DNA from: Dulcicalothrix desertica PCC 7102
GTDB lineage: Bacteria; Cyanobacteriota; Cyanobacteriia; Cyanobacteriales; Nostocaceae
Assembly: GCF_003991905.1 (NCBI RefSeq)
Contig: NZ_RSCL01000006.1
Coordinates: 4,285 to 65,525, forward strand
Length of the DNA: 61,241 nt
Reading direction: 5' to 3'
This document shows, in pieces, positions 27,492 to 36,765 of the stretch. Numbering within the stretch: position 1 is the stretch's first letter; the number at the start of each line of letters is the position of its first letter. The notes under the pieces were generated by a model. It was not told the DNA's origin. It searched no databases and saw only the letters and a list, made by a program, of their open reading frames with translations. The position numbers and the translations under genes are program-made.

Positions 27492-27884
27492 AACTTCTCC
27501 ACTCATACAGTTATAAATCAAGAATAAAATTTAACTTGAACCAATTTGGCTTAAGTGTAAATACAGTGGCTATTGAAGATTTTCCGGAATTGCGAATATA
27601 GCACCTTAAGAGTTTATTCGTGGCGCCTATTAAATATGAAGGACAGGCTAGAAGCCTATCCTACAGGGAAAATACAATTTTGTAGTGAACTATGCTACAG
27701 TATTCACACACGAGAGAACTGCTTTTATGATTTTTCCACCCTGGTAAGCTGCTAGAAAATTATTCAGCAAGCAATTCGCTTTACTTTTAAGGCGAACATT
27801 TTGCTCATGGATTCCCCCTCCTTTGAACCAACCTTGTAAGGATTTTGCGTTGGTATCAAATTTTGAGGATGGGAGAATTACAAT
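27492..27884. other. intergenic region with a short palindromic repeat
   Basis: No gene is supported. It holds an imperfect palindrome at 27638-27663 (AGGACAGGCT and AAGCCTATCCT around a short centre), a type of interspersed element frequent in Nostoc-like genomes. Confidence 0.5.
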
Positions 27885-29057
27885 ATGCCATTAAATGGTA
27901 AAAACAAATTTACTAAGAATGTAGTTTTACTAACCTTCACATTCTTAGTTATTGAGTTATTAGATGAACTTGTTGATGGAGTACGCGGCGCCGCATGGCC
28001 CTTGATTCGTAATGACTTGCATCTTTCTTATGTACAAGTCGGGATGTTACTTACAATACCTAATACCATTAGTAGCTTGATAGAACCAATTCTGGGGATA
28101 CTGGGGGATATTGGTAAGAGGCGCCAGCTTATCTTGGGTGGAGGTGTAGTTTTTGTTATATCTTTGCTGCTAGTTTCCTTTAACCAGAACTTTTCACTGT
28201 TACTCGCAGCATTTGTACTATTTTATCCAGCTTCAGGCGCCTTTGTGAGTCTTGCCCAAGCGACTTTGATGGACATTGAACCTACACGACATGAACAAAA
28301 TATGGCACGTTGGACATTGGCAGGTTCTGTTGGAAATGTAATTGGCCCGTTGATTTTAGGTTGTACTGTGGCATTACATCAAAGTTGGCGAAGTGCGTTT
28401 TTAGTATTGGCAGTATTAACACTGTTAACATTGGGGTTGCTGTGGAATCCAATTAGAAATTTGCCTGCATCAAAACAAGTTAATGAACCAACACATAGTT
28501 TTAATTCAGGGATAAGCAATGCTTTTGAAGCCTTAAAGCAGTGTGAAGTAATACGTTGGTTAACTTTACTACAGTTTTCTGACTTAATGCTTGATGTTTT
28601 ACGTGGCTTTTTAGCATTGTACTTTGTTGATGTGGTTGGTGCAAACAATACACAGGCAAGTTTTGCTGTAACTGTATGGTTAGGAGTAGGATTACTGGGA
28701 GATTTTTTAATCATTCCTTTACTAGAACGAGTGCGAGGATTAGATTATTTGAGATTTAGCGCCATAATTGTCTTGTGTCTTTACTCATCTTTTTTGGTTG
28801 TACCAAATATAAATGTCAAATTTACAATTCTTGGCTTGCTGGGTTTTTTCAACGCTGGTTGGTACTCTATTCTTAAAGGGCAATTATATACAGCTATGCC
28901 AGGACAAAGCGGTACAGTAATGACGCTAGATAATTTGTTTGGTTTAGTTGGTGGTTTTATGCCATTAATTCTTGGGTTACTAGCTAATCAATTTGGTTTG
29001 CAGAACATTATGTGGCTTTTACTTGCGGCGCCACTAGCATTGCTAATGGGAATTTAA
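27885..29057 (+). CDS. major facilitator superfamily transporter
   Basis: The 390-residue protein has about 12 hydrophobic segments. The conserved loop between helices 2 and 3 is represented by GILGDIGKRRQLILGGG. An acidic pair in the first helix (IELLDELVDG) may be a proton-coupling site. The family exports or imports small molecules with H+; the substrate is unknown. It is followed 88 bases later by a P450 gene in the same direction, so the pair might make and move the same product. The C-terminus ends abruptly in the last helix (PLALLMGI), slightly short. Confidence 0.85.
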   Translation: MPLNGKNKFTKNVVLLTFTFLVIELLDELVDGVRGAAWPLIRNDLHLSYVQVGMLLTIPNTISSLIEPILGILGDIGKRRQLILGGGVVFVISLLLVSFNQNFSLLLAAFVLFYPASGAFVSLAQATLMDIEPTRHEQNMARWTLAGSVGNVIGPLILGCTVALHQSWRSAFLVLAVLTLLTLGLLWNPIRNLPASKQVNEPTHSFNSGISNAFEALKQCEVIRWLTLLQFSDLMLDVLRGFLALYFVDVVGANNTQASFAVTVWLGVGLLGDFLIIPLLERVRGLDYLRFSAIIVLCLYSSFLVVPNINVKFTILGLLGFFNAGWYSILKGQLYTAMPGQSGTVMTLDNLFGLVGGFMPLILGLLANQFGLQNIMWLLLAAPLALLMGI

Positions 29058-29077
29058 AAATAGGTTCATTCCATACG

Positions 29078-29107
29078 TGTAGAGATTCAACATGTTTAGT
29101 CTCTACA
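29078..29107. repeat. GTAGAGA-type interspersed palindrome
   Basis: TGTAGAGA and TCTCTACA frame a partly palindromic centre, just after the MFS gene. Related copies follow genes at 44269-44296 and 58421-58448. Confidence 0.65.
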
Positions 29108-29145
29108 TTGTTAAAATACTTATGTGTACTCAAAGGGTAAATATT

Positions 29146-30492
29146 ATGTTAAGTTCACTCCCAAATAGTATTACTAGCCCTGCTTGGTGGCAGCTTATAA
29201 ATTGGATTGGCGACCCAATTGGATTTCAGCAAAGATATAGTCAAAAGTATGGAGATATTTTTTCCATGCATTTGAGTGGAATGGGGTCTTATGTAATTAT
29301 TGGCAATCCTCAAGCTATTCAAGAAATTTTCAATCAAGATTCTAAATTTGATATTGGTCGTGGCAATGACCTTGCAATGCCTCTCATCGGGCAAAATTCC
29401 TTAATGTTAATGGATGGTGGGCGCCATCGACGAGAACGAAAATTATTAATGCCTCCTTTTCATGGAGAAAAACTACAAGTTTATGCAAAACAAATTTGCT
29501 TAATCACAGAGCAGATTGCCAGCCATTGGGAAGTAGGTCAAACATTTATAACTCGCTCTGCCATGCAGAAAGTTAGTTTAGAAGTGATTTTACAAATTGT
29601 CTTTGGTTTAAGTCAAGGGGAACGCTATGAACAACTTCAACCTCTACTCACAGCTTGGCTTGATATGACTGATTCTCCTCTGCGCTCTAGTATGTTATTT
29701 TTACGCTTTTTACAAAAAGATTGGGGAATGTGGACTCCTTGGGGGCAAATGAAACAAAGACAACGTCAGGTTCATAATTTGCTCCAAGCAGAAATTACAG
29801 AGAAAAGAACAAAACAAGATAATTACGGCAGTGATGTTTTAAGTTTGATGATGGCAGCAACGGATGAGAATGGACAAGCGATGAGCGATGAGGAATTAAA
29901 AGATGAGTTGCTCACAATTTTATTTGCTGGGCACGAAACTACTGCAACAACATTATCGTGGGCTTTCTATCAAATTCACCGACATCCTGATGTTCTAGAA
30001 AAGTTGCAGCATGAACTGGAAAGTTTAGGGAATAATAATAACTTAATGGAAATTAATCAACTTCCTTATTTAACAGCAGTTTGTCAAGAAACGTTACGGA
30101 TGTATCCAGTACTTCCAATATTGTTCCCACGCATTACCAAATCATCTATGAAGATTGCCGGCTACGAGTTTGATGCAGAAACTACCTTTTTAATAAGTAA
30201 TTATCTCGTGCATTATCGGGAAGATTTGTATCCTGATGCTAAACAGTTTAAACCAGAACGTTTTTTTGGGCGCCAGTACTCACCTGTGGAATACTTGCCT
30301 TTTGGTGGTGGAAGTCGGCGATGTTTGGGATATGCTTTAGCTCAACTAGAAATGAAATTAGTCCTAGCAACAATTTTATCAAAGTATCAGCTTGTTTTAG
30401 CAGAAGATAAACCTGTTATAATGCAACGTCGTGGTTTTACCCTTGCTCCAAAAGGAGGCGTGCGAATGATGATAGCTGGAAAACTTAAGTAA
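29146..30492 (+). CDS. cytochrome P450, CYP110-like
   Basis: I prefer the ATG at 29146 ([20 protein letters not shown]), giving 448 residues, over one at 29092. All P450 hallmarks are intact: I-helix oxygen-binding site [11 protein letters not shown], ExxR in CQETLRMYP, and the haem loop [12 protein letters not shown] with the Cys ligand. The proline-rich start and 'WW' motif resemble cyanobacterial CYP110 enzymes, which oxidise fatty acids and terpenoids. No ferredoxin partner or terpene synthase is adjacent. Confidence 0.93.
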   Translation: MLSSLPNSITSPAWWQLINWIGDPIGFQQRYSQKYGDIFSMHLSGMGSYVIIGNPQAIQEIFNQDSKFDIGRGNDLAMPLIGQNSLMLMDGGRHRRERKLLMPPFHGEKLQVYAKQICLITEQIASHWEVGQTFITRSAMQKVSLEVILQIVFGLSQGERYEQLQPLLTAWLDMTDSPLRSSMLFLRFLQKDWGMWTPWGQMKQRQRQVHNLLQAEITEKRTKQDNYGSDVLSLMMAATDENGQAMSDEELKDELLTILFAGHETTATTLSWAFYQIHRHPDVLEKLQHELESLGNNNNLMEINQLPYLTAVCQETLRMYPVLPILFPRITKSSMKIAGYEFDAETTFLISNYLVHYREDLYPDAKQFKPERFFGRQYSPVEYLPFGGGSRRCLGYALAQLEMKLVLATILSKYQLVLAEDKPVIMQRRGFTLAPKGGVRMMIAGKLK

Positions 30493-30535
30493 GGCCGTTA
30501 AAACCCGATAACATGAAAAGTCAGGTTACAAATTT

Positions 30536-31130
30536 ATGCATAAAGGAATCCGTTTATTTCTCGACACTGCCGATACACAACAGTGGGAACATTGGTTGCC
30601 AACAGGGCTATTTTACGGAGTAACGACAAATCCAATGCATGTTGGAACGCTCTCAAGTTACCTGTAGTGTTGAGCAGTTAAAGGCTTTAGCTAACCAAGC
30701 GTTTGCTCTAAAAGCTAAAGAAGTTCAACTTCAAACCTGGGGGACTACAGTTGATTCATTAGTAAAAACGGGTAAGCTATTAGCAGAAATAGATGAACGT
30801 GTTGTAGTTAAGGTGCCAATTACCAAAGTTGGAACCGAGGCAGCAAGTAAGTTAATTGCAGAAGGGATTCGAGTTACTCTAACAGGAGTTTATGCTATTC
30901 ATCAAGTTTTAATAGCAACCGCAAGTGGCGCCGATTATGTTGCACCCTATTTAGGTAGAATTAATGATTTGGGACGTAATGGACTTGAAGATTTGGCAGC
31001 AATGCAATTAGCAAATGTCGGTGTTGGTGGCGCCACTCGAATTTTGGTTGCTAGCATTCGCAGTGTAGATGATATTGTATTGCTCGCAACTCAAGGCTTA
31101 GATACATTCACGTTTTCACCCTTAAAGACC
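30536..31130 (+). pseudogene. transaldolase-like protein (fructose-6-phosphate-aldolase type), frameshifted and truncated
   Basis: The first frame (30536-30664) reads GIRLFLDTADTQQWEHWLPTGLFYGVTTNP, the family N-terminus. After a shift near 30635 the second frame continues LERSQVTCSVEQLKAL, VVVKVPIT with the Schiff-base Lys, GADYVAPYLGRINDLG and ILVASIRSVDDI. Similarity ends at DTFTFSP, about 30 residues short, where the frame runs into the end of the convergent PEP-CTERM gene. Both lesions make it non-functional unless the shift is an assembly error. Confidence 0.85.
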
Positions 31131-31147
31131 TGCATTATAGTATTAAT

Positions 31148-31837
31148 TTACTTTTCAATATTTCTGTTTTGCTTTCGCATACAACCCATTCCTAAAACGC
31201 CAAAAAGTAATACTTGTGCTAGAAGGAAATTAGGTTCTGGAACTGATATTGATTTTAATGAAGCTGTTCCTCTATATTGAACAGGAACATTTATATTCTC
31301 ATCAGCACCTGGCAAGCTTGCTGCGATACCAGAACCAGAGAAAGTTTTGCTAAGGCTAAAATTTGGTTTACCTTGAGAATCTAAAGTGATTATACCCGAA
31401 AGTTTTTGGGCTTCTGTATGTTCAAAAGAATATTCGTCACTCTCATCACCGCTAAATCCTCCCGTCGTAATGTTGGTGTCAGCTAAAAAGCTGTATCTTT
31501 CTGGACTATCAGTTGGTAATACTTGAACGTTTTGAAGGATTCCAGAACCAAAAAGTTGCGCTGATATTGGATTGGAATCAAATGCTGTTTTTAAATCTAC
31601 CTGTTGATAAACTTTATTATTATCAAAATCAAATTCTTCAAATGAGTTACCATTATTGGAAGTATCTAATGTAGCTGGGAAATTACTGATAAATCCGGGA
31701 ACATCAGCTTGAAGTTCATAGTTAGTAAAATCCACTCTATGTTTCCCCGATAACTGAAAAGCATCTACTTTTAAGTTAGTGCATAAAGATAGTAGAAATG
31801 CACTAGATACAACCTTGATAAAAATGTTATTACGCAT
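31148..31837 (-). CDS. PEP-CTERM sorted exported protein
   Basis: The 229-residue product has a signal peptide (NIFIKVVSSAFLLSLCTNLKVDAFQ), a beta-rich, Ser/Asp/Asn-rich middle, and a C-terminal VPEP motif, membrane helix (AQVLLFGVLGMG) and basic tail (RKQNR). That is the PEP-CTERM sorting signal, processed by an exosortase during export of surface or EPS-associated proteins. No exosortase gene is in the window. It sits just downstream of the LuxR-type regulator on the same strand, so that regulator may control it. Confidence 0.85.
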   Translation of the reverse strand: MRNNIFIKVVSSAFLLSLCTNLKVDAFQLSGKHRVDFTNYELQADVPGFISNFPATLDTSNNGNSFEEFDFDNNKVYQQVDLKTAFDSNPISAQLFGSGILQNVQVLPTDSPERYSFLADTNITTGGFSGDESDEYSFEHTEAQKLSGIITLDSQGKPNFSLSKTFSGSGIAASLPGADENINVPVQYRGTASLKSISVPEPNFLLAQVLLFGVLGMGCMRKQNRNIEK

Positions 31838-31857
31838 TTAGTTTTTCCTAAGTTTTA

Positions 31858-32487
31858 TTAAAAAGAAACAATTCCAGATTTTATTGCAGTGAGTACTGCC
31901 TGTGTTCGGTCATTAACCTCCAATTTATCTAAAATCTTGGTGACATGAAATTTAACAGTCCCCTCAGTAACATATAGAGTTGTTGCAATTTCGTGATTTC
32001 TCTTGCCATTAGTAATGAGTTGAAGTATCTCTAACTCGCGCGTACTCAATCTAGGCTTTTTCATCCATTCCTTCAGCTTGGTAGCTACAATCGGTGAAAT
32101 GTAACTTTTTCCACTGGCAACAGCACGAATCGCGCTCTTGATTGCCTCCGGTTCACTGTCTTCGTGTAAATACCCTTTGGCGCCTGCTTCTATGCCACTA
32201 TAAATATCTTCCTTACTATCGTAGTTAGTTGAAATAAGAATATTTGCACTATCAAATTTAGTGAGAAAAGTTTGAATTGTAGCTACACCTGAAAGCTTGA
32301 GCAGCCGTAAATTCATAACTGAAACATCAGGTTGCTGTTGGCAGAAAATTTCTTTTGCCTCCCATGCGTTGCTAGCTTGCCCAATAACAGTCATATCTGA
32401 CTCACGCTCGATTATTGACGCTAAACCTAGCCTGACCATTGGATAGTCACAAGCTACCATGATACGGATACACTTCGATTTACTCAT
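31858..32487 (-). CDS. NarL/FixJ-type regulator with a degenerate receiver
   Basis: The 209-residue protein has a receiver fold (IRIMVACDYPMVRLGLASII at the N-terminus) and a C-terminal LuxR HTH (LSTRELEILQLITNGKRNHEIATTLYVTEGTVKFHVTKIL). The phosphoacceptor position has Asn 59 instead of Asp (DVSVMNLRLL), and the conserved Lys of the GYLxKD motif is Glu 109 (GYLHED). Asp-phosphate signalling is therefore unlikely, and the protein probably works constitutively or via ligand or partner binding. It is followed 20 bases later by the PEP-CTERM gene. Confidence 0.9.
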   Translation of the reverse strand: MSKSKCIRIMVACDYPMVRLGLASIIERESDMTVIGQASNAWEAKEIFCQQQPDVSVMNLRLLKLSGVATIQTFLTKFDSANILISTNYDSKEDIYSGIEAGAKGYLHEDSEPEAIKSAIRAVASGKSYISPIVATKLKEWMKKPRLSTRELEILQLITNGKRNHEIATTLYVTEGTVKFHVTKILDKLEVNDRTQAVLTAIKSGIVSF

Positions 32488-32499
32488 AACCCTTATTTC

Positions 32500-32780
32500 T
32501 AAAAATTACAGCTAAAAATCACAGATTTATCGCTCAATCCTTGAGTTTTGTTTTTGTCAAGCTTTAGCATCTCAAGGCTTTACTGTGTTGAGTATAAAAT
32601 TGCAGCGTTTTTATGTACTAACGTGAGAATATTCTTACCCCCAGAACTCACTAATTGGAAGTATATCAATAAAGATGATGAGACTTATTCGCTAATTCTT
32701 CGGGCGAAGGGTAGGAAGATGTTCGTAAAAGTTCGCGCGCCGAAGCTTACTGTTGTTCCCTGCTGTTGTTAAATAAGAAG
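32500..32780 (-). repeat. upstream region of the LuxR-type gene, inverted copy at 40800-41086
   Basis: Blocks here such as CCAGAACTC, AAGTATATCAAT, GCGAAGGGTAGGAAGAT and TTCGTAAAAGTTCGC recur in reverse orientation at 40800-40900. GAGATGCTAAAGCT and ATAAGGGTTAT recur near 41000-41085. A short frame on the plus strand (FLPPELTNWKYIN ... KGRKMFVKVR) is the conserved coding core. The family is not recognised, and it looks like a degenerating gene end. Confidence 0.6.
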
Positions 32781-32988
32781 TAGGTTAGTTGCCAGGGACA
32801 ATTTAGCAACCACCCGATCTTCTTTCGTAAACATATGAGAATAACACCTTCTGCCTATAGAAAATCTTTATGATTTATAAGTTAATTTCTACATTTAGCA
32901 GGATTTGTAAAATTTTAGCAGGATTTGATATAGGAAATATACCGTGCAACTGCTAAGTTATAGCTACTCATTGTTTGTTTTAGCCATG

Positions 32989-35900
32989 ACGCTTGAAGAA
33001 GCTCTTGCCATTATCACGGCAGTTTTAGCCCCTCGCTTTCTCAGCGAACTACAAACTAATGTTTTTCGAGGCGCCTTCCTTGGACAGTCGTATCTTAAGA
33101 TGTCGCGCTCCCTAAATCACAAAGAGGGTTACATCAAAGACGTTGGCGCCGAACTTTGGCAATTACTTACAGAAGCATTAGGAATTAAGGTAACAAAACT
33201 CAATTTGCATGAGGCTTTAACGCAATATGTGCTGCAATTGCGTGACAATAAGGCATTTTCTAGTAGCAAACGTGTGGACTGGGGAGAAGCACCTGATGTT
33301 AGCCAGTTTTATGGACGCGACCCACAGTTAGCTCTTCTCGAACAGTGGGTGATTATTGACCGTTGTCGATTGGTTGCAATTGTTGGTATGGGTGGTATTG
33401 GCAAAACTCGACTCGCAACTCGACTGGCACAACAGATTGCCTCACAATTTGAGGTTGTTGTTTGGCGCTCGTTAAGACAGGCGCCACCCCTTATTAATTT
33501 TCTGACTGAGTTAATGCAGGTAATGGCGCCATCCCAATTGCTGGTTCCTAGGCTTGACTTGATGATGCTTGAGTTGCTGGAGCAGTTGCGCTCTTCACGC
33601 TGCCTGCTGATTTTAGATAATATTGAAACGGTTTTGTCTAGTAGCGAATTGGTGGGTACTTACCGACCAGGTTACGAAGACTATGGGTGGTTGTTTCAAC
33701 AATTGGGAGAAGGACAACATCAAAGTACTATATTATTGACGAGTCGCGAAGTACCATCAGAAGTTGCCATTCAGCAAGGAATAAATGTACCTATACGATT
33801 GCTGCGATTGGAATCTTTGTCAATTGAGGAAGGAGAAATACTTCTAGCGGCGAAGGGATTGACATTAAGCGCTCCTCAACCACAAGTACGGCAACTAATA
33901 GAGTTATATCAAGGTAATCCACTAGCGTTGGAAATTGTCGCGGCGCCGATAAAAGACTTATTTGATAGCAATATTGCAGCCTTTTTAGCCCAAGAGACTC
34001 TGTTATTTAAAGACATTCGTAGCTTGCTAACACAACAGTTCAATCGTCTCAGTTCGTTGGAGAGGCAAATAATGTACTGGTTAGCCATTAATCGGGAACC
34101 CGTAACAGCAGCACAACTACAAGCAGATTTATTGCCCTCCATTTCTTTGGTCGAGTTGCGAGATGGACTCTTTTCATTAGACCGCCGCTCATTGATTGAA
34201 AAAATCAGACCGACTTCAGTAAAAACTACAGCGCTGATGAATTTGAATGATATTAGTTATACTCAGCAACCTGTGGTCATGGAATATTTCATCGAAAAAT
34301 TGATTGAACAGGTTTGCCAAGAAGTAGAGCTTGCCCAGATTGATTGCCTTAGAAGCCATGCTTTACTAAAAGCGCAGGCAAAAGATTATGTGCGAGACGT
34401 TCAAATGCGGTTGATTGTGCAACCTATATTAGCGAGATTGCTAGAAACGCAAGGAGGTAGTGAAAACCTCAAGCATCTGCTGCTGCAATTGCTTCAAATT
34501 CAGCAACACTCCGCACGATTGCAGCCAGGGTACTTTGCTGGAAATGCTATTAATCTGCTGGTTGCTCTTGGAGCTTCTTTAAATTATCTGGATTTTTCAA
34601 ACCTGGCAATTTGGCAAGCAGACTTCGCTTTGTTGAATTTGCACTCTACAAATTTCAGCCATGCGGATTTGAGCCATTCTACTTTTACGCAATCGATTAG
34701 CGGTGTTTTGTGCGTTGCTTTTAGTCCTGATGGTAAAAACATTGCCACGAGTCACGATAACGGTGAAATCTGCGTGTGGCAAGTAGATTCGGGACAACAA
34801 ATTACTGCATTTAGGAAGATGGCTACTTGGAGCAACTCGCTCGTATTCAGTCCGGATGGTGAAACTTTAATTGTTTGCAACCAAGACGGAATTATTAGAC
34901 TGATGCATATTCCATCTGGAACAGTGCGAAGCGAACTACATGGGCACACTGGTGCAGTTTTGAGTGTTGCTCTTAGTACTAGTGGGCGCCTGCTTGCAAG
35001 TGGAGGCGAAGACTTAACAATTAAAATTTGGGATATGCAAACGCTTAAGTGCTTGAAAACCCTAAGAGGACATCAGGGTTGGATAGGAGCAATTAGCTTT
35101 GACACGAATGCTAAAACTTCAACACAGAGCTATTCGCTAGCAAGTGGAGGTAGCGATTGTGTCATCCACTTATGGGATGTTCAATCAGGGGAAATATTGC
35201 GAACATTAACGGGACATAAGCAAGGCATATTAGCTGTGGTATTGCCCCATGATGGTCAAACTATTGCTACAAGTAGTCTTGATGGTACGATTCGCTTATG
35301 GGATGCTCTAACAGGTCAAGAAATTGCAGCTTGGTTCGGACACAACAATGCTGCAGCCTGGACGCTTGCCTTTAGTCCCGATGGTCAAACTTTAGCCAGC
35401 GGCAGTGAAGACAAAACGATTAAGCTGTGGGACGTTAAAACGAAGCTTTGTTATCGCACGTTACTAGGGCATACTGGTGTGGTGCAATCAATCGCATTTA
35501 GCCCTTCAGGACTTATGCTAGTTAGTGCTACCCTCAACCAATCAATCCGCCTCTGGGATGTACATACTGGGCAATGTCTGAAAACCTGGCAGGGCTACTC
35601 CAAAACGGTCGTTAGCGTAGTATTTCATCCTTCAAAGCGAATGCTGGCAAGCTCTCATGGCGATAAAACTTTGCGGTTGTGGGATGTGCAAAGCGGAAAT
35701 TGTTTGAGTTGTTTGATTGGACACACTGACCGTATTTCCCATGTAGCTTTTAGTCCAGATGGTCAACTGCTAGCAAGCGCCAGTTTCGATACTACTGTCC
35801 GCCTGTGGGATGTGCAGACTGGTAACTTTTTACGCGCGTTCCGTACCCCTAGCTGGGTTAATTCAGTTGCCTTTAGTGCTTCGGGATTGATGCTCGCGAG

Positions 35901-36570
35901 TTCTGGGATTGATCGAGTTGTGCGCCTTTTTGATGTGCAAACTGGGCAATGTCTTAGAGTTATAGAAGCAGAAGCTAACTGGGTTCCATGCGTAGCATTT
36001 AGTCCGAATCAGCAATATTTAGCCAGTAGCAACGAAGATGGAAGCGTGAAGCTTTGGGACGTTAATAATTATCAATGTCTCCTAACCCTAAAAGGACATA
36101 CTCGACAAGCACAGACAATCGCTTTTGACCCCACAGCAAACAGGCTTGCCAGTGGCAGTGATGACTGTAACATCAAGTTGTGGGACTTGCAAACTGGGCA
36201 ATGCCTTTATACTTTGCAAGGTCACATCCGCCCAGTTGTGAGCATTAGCTTTCATCCCGAAGGAAATTTGCTTGTCAGTGGGAGTTTTGATACTACCCTC
36301 AAAATTTGGGATTTACAGCGCTTAACCCTTATTAGTACTCTCATTGGGCATACAAATACAATACAGTCAGTAACGTTCAGTCCCGATGGATATTCGATAG
36401 CCAGTAGTAGCGAGGATGGTACAATTCGTATTTGGGATAGCCACACCGGCGACTGTTTGAGAATCTTAACTGTCAATCGTCCTTACGAAGCAATGAATAT
36501 CTCAGGTGTAACAGGATTAACGGACGCACAAAAAGAGGCGTTGCGGGTATTAGGCGCCATCGAGCGTTAA
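32989..36570 (+). CDS. NB-ARC STAND NTPase with C-terminal WD40 propellers
   Basis: About 1193 residues from the ATG at 32989 (MTLEEALAII); a GTG at 32944 would add 15. Domains in order: an N-terminal helical adaptor (about 1-90) like those on other cyanobacterial STAND proteins; NB-ARC with FYGRDPQLALLEQW, P-loop VGMGGIGKTRLA, CLLILDNIE (Walker B) and GNPLAL; a winged-helix/ARM region; a short pentapeptide-like stretch (LDFSNLAIWQADFALLNLHS); then 14 WD40 units ending in LWD/IWD-type motifs, enough for two seven-blade propellers. STAND proteins are ATP-dependent switches that oligomerise on ligand binding; the propellers are the sensor. No effector domain is attached. Confidence 0.92.
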   Translation, partial: TLEEALAIITAVLAPRFLSELQTNVFRGAFLGQSYLKMSRSLNHKEGYIKDVGAELWQLLTEALGIKVTKLNLHEALTQYVLQLRDNKAFSSSKRVDWGEAPDVSQFYGRDPQLALLEQWVIIDRCRLVAIVGMGGIGKTRLATRLAQQIASQFEVVVWRSLRQAPPLINFLTELMQVMAPSQLLVPRLDLMMLELLEQLRSSRCLLILDNIETVLSSSELVGTYRPGYEDYGWLFQQLGEGQHQSTILLTSREVPSEVAIQQGINVPIRLLRLESLSIEEGEILLAAKGLTLSAPQPQVRQLIELYQGNPLALEIVAAPIKDLFDSNIAAFLAQETLLFKDIRSLLTQQFNRLSSLERQIMYWLAINREPVTAAQLQADLLPSISLVELRDGLFSLDRRSLIEKIRPTSVKTTALMNLNDISYTQQPVVMEYFIEKLIEQVCQEVELAQIDCLRSHALLKAQAKDYVRDVQMRLIVQPILARLLETQGGSENLKHLLLQLLQIQQHSARLQPGYFAGNAINLLVALGASLNYLDFSNLAIWQADFALLNLHSTNFSHADLSHSTFTQSISGVLCVAFSPDGKNIATSHDNGEICVWQVDSGQQITAFRKMATWSNSLVFSPDGETLIVCNQDGIIRLMHIPSGTVRSELHGHTGAVLSVALSTSGRLLASGGEDLTIKIWDMQTLKCLKTLRGHQGWIGAISFDTNAKTSTQSYSLASGGSDCVIHLWDVQSGEILRTLTGHKQGILAVVLPHDGQTIATSSLDGTIRLWDALTGQEIAAWFGHNNAAAWTLAFSPDGQTLASGSEDKTIKLWDVKTKLCYRTLLGHTGVVQSIAFSPSGLMLVSATLNQSIRLWDVHTGQCLKTWQGYSKTVVSVVFHPSKRMLASSHGDKTLRLWDVQSGNCLSCLIGHTDRISHVAFSPDGQLLASASFDTTVRLWDVQTGNFLRAFRTPSWVNSVAFSASGLMLASSGIDRVVRLFDVQTGQCLRVIEAEANWVPCVAFSPNQQYLASSNEDGSVKLWDVNNYQCLLTLKGHTRQAQTIAFDPTANRLASGSDDCNIKLWDLQTGQCLYTLQGHIRPVVSISFHPEGNLLVSGSFDTTLKIWDLQRLTLISTLIGHTNTIQSVTFSPDGYSIASSSEDGTIRIWDSHTGDCLRILTVNRPYEAMNISGVTGLTDAQKEALRVLGAIER

Positions 36571-36765
36571 TTAAATATTCAAATTTTTAGCAATAGCAAT
36601 ATCAATATTAATGCGAGTGTACTTGCTTTTTCCTAGCATTTATAAAAAATGAAGGAACGCGAAATCTTGAGATAGGAGTGTTTGAGGAAGGCGCCGAGAA
36701 AAATATCAGTTTGTAGTTCGCTCTTGACGCGGGGAGCTAAAACTCACGCCAAAAGTCAGGTTTAC

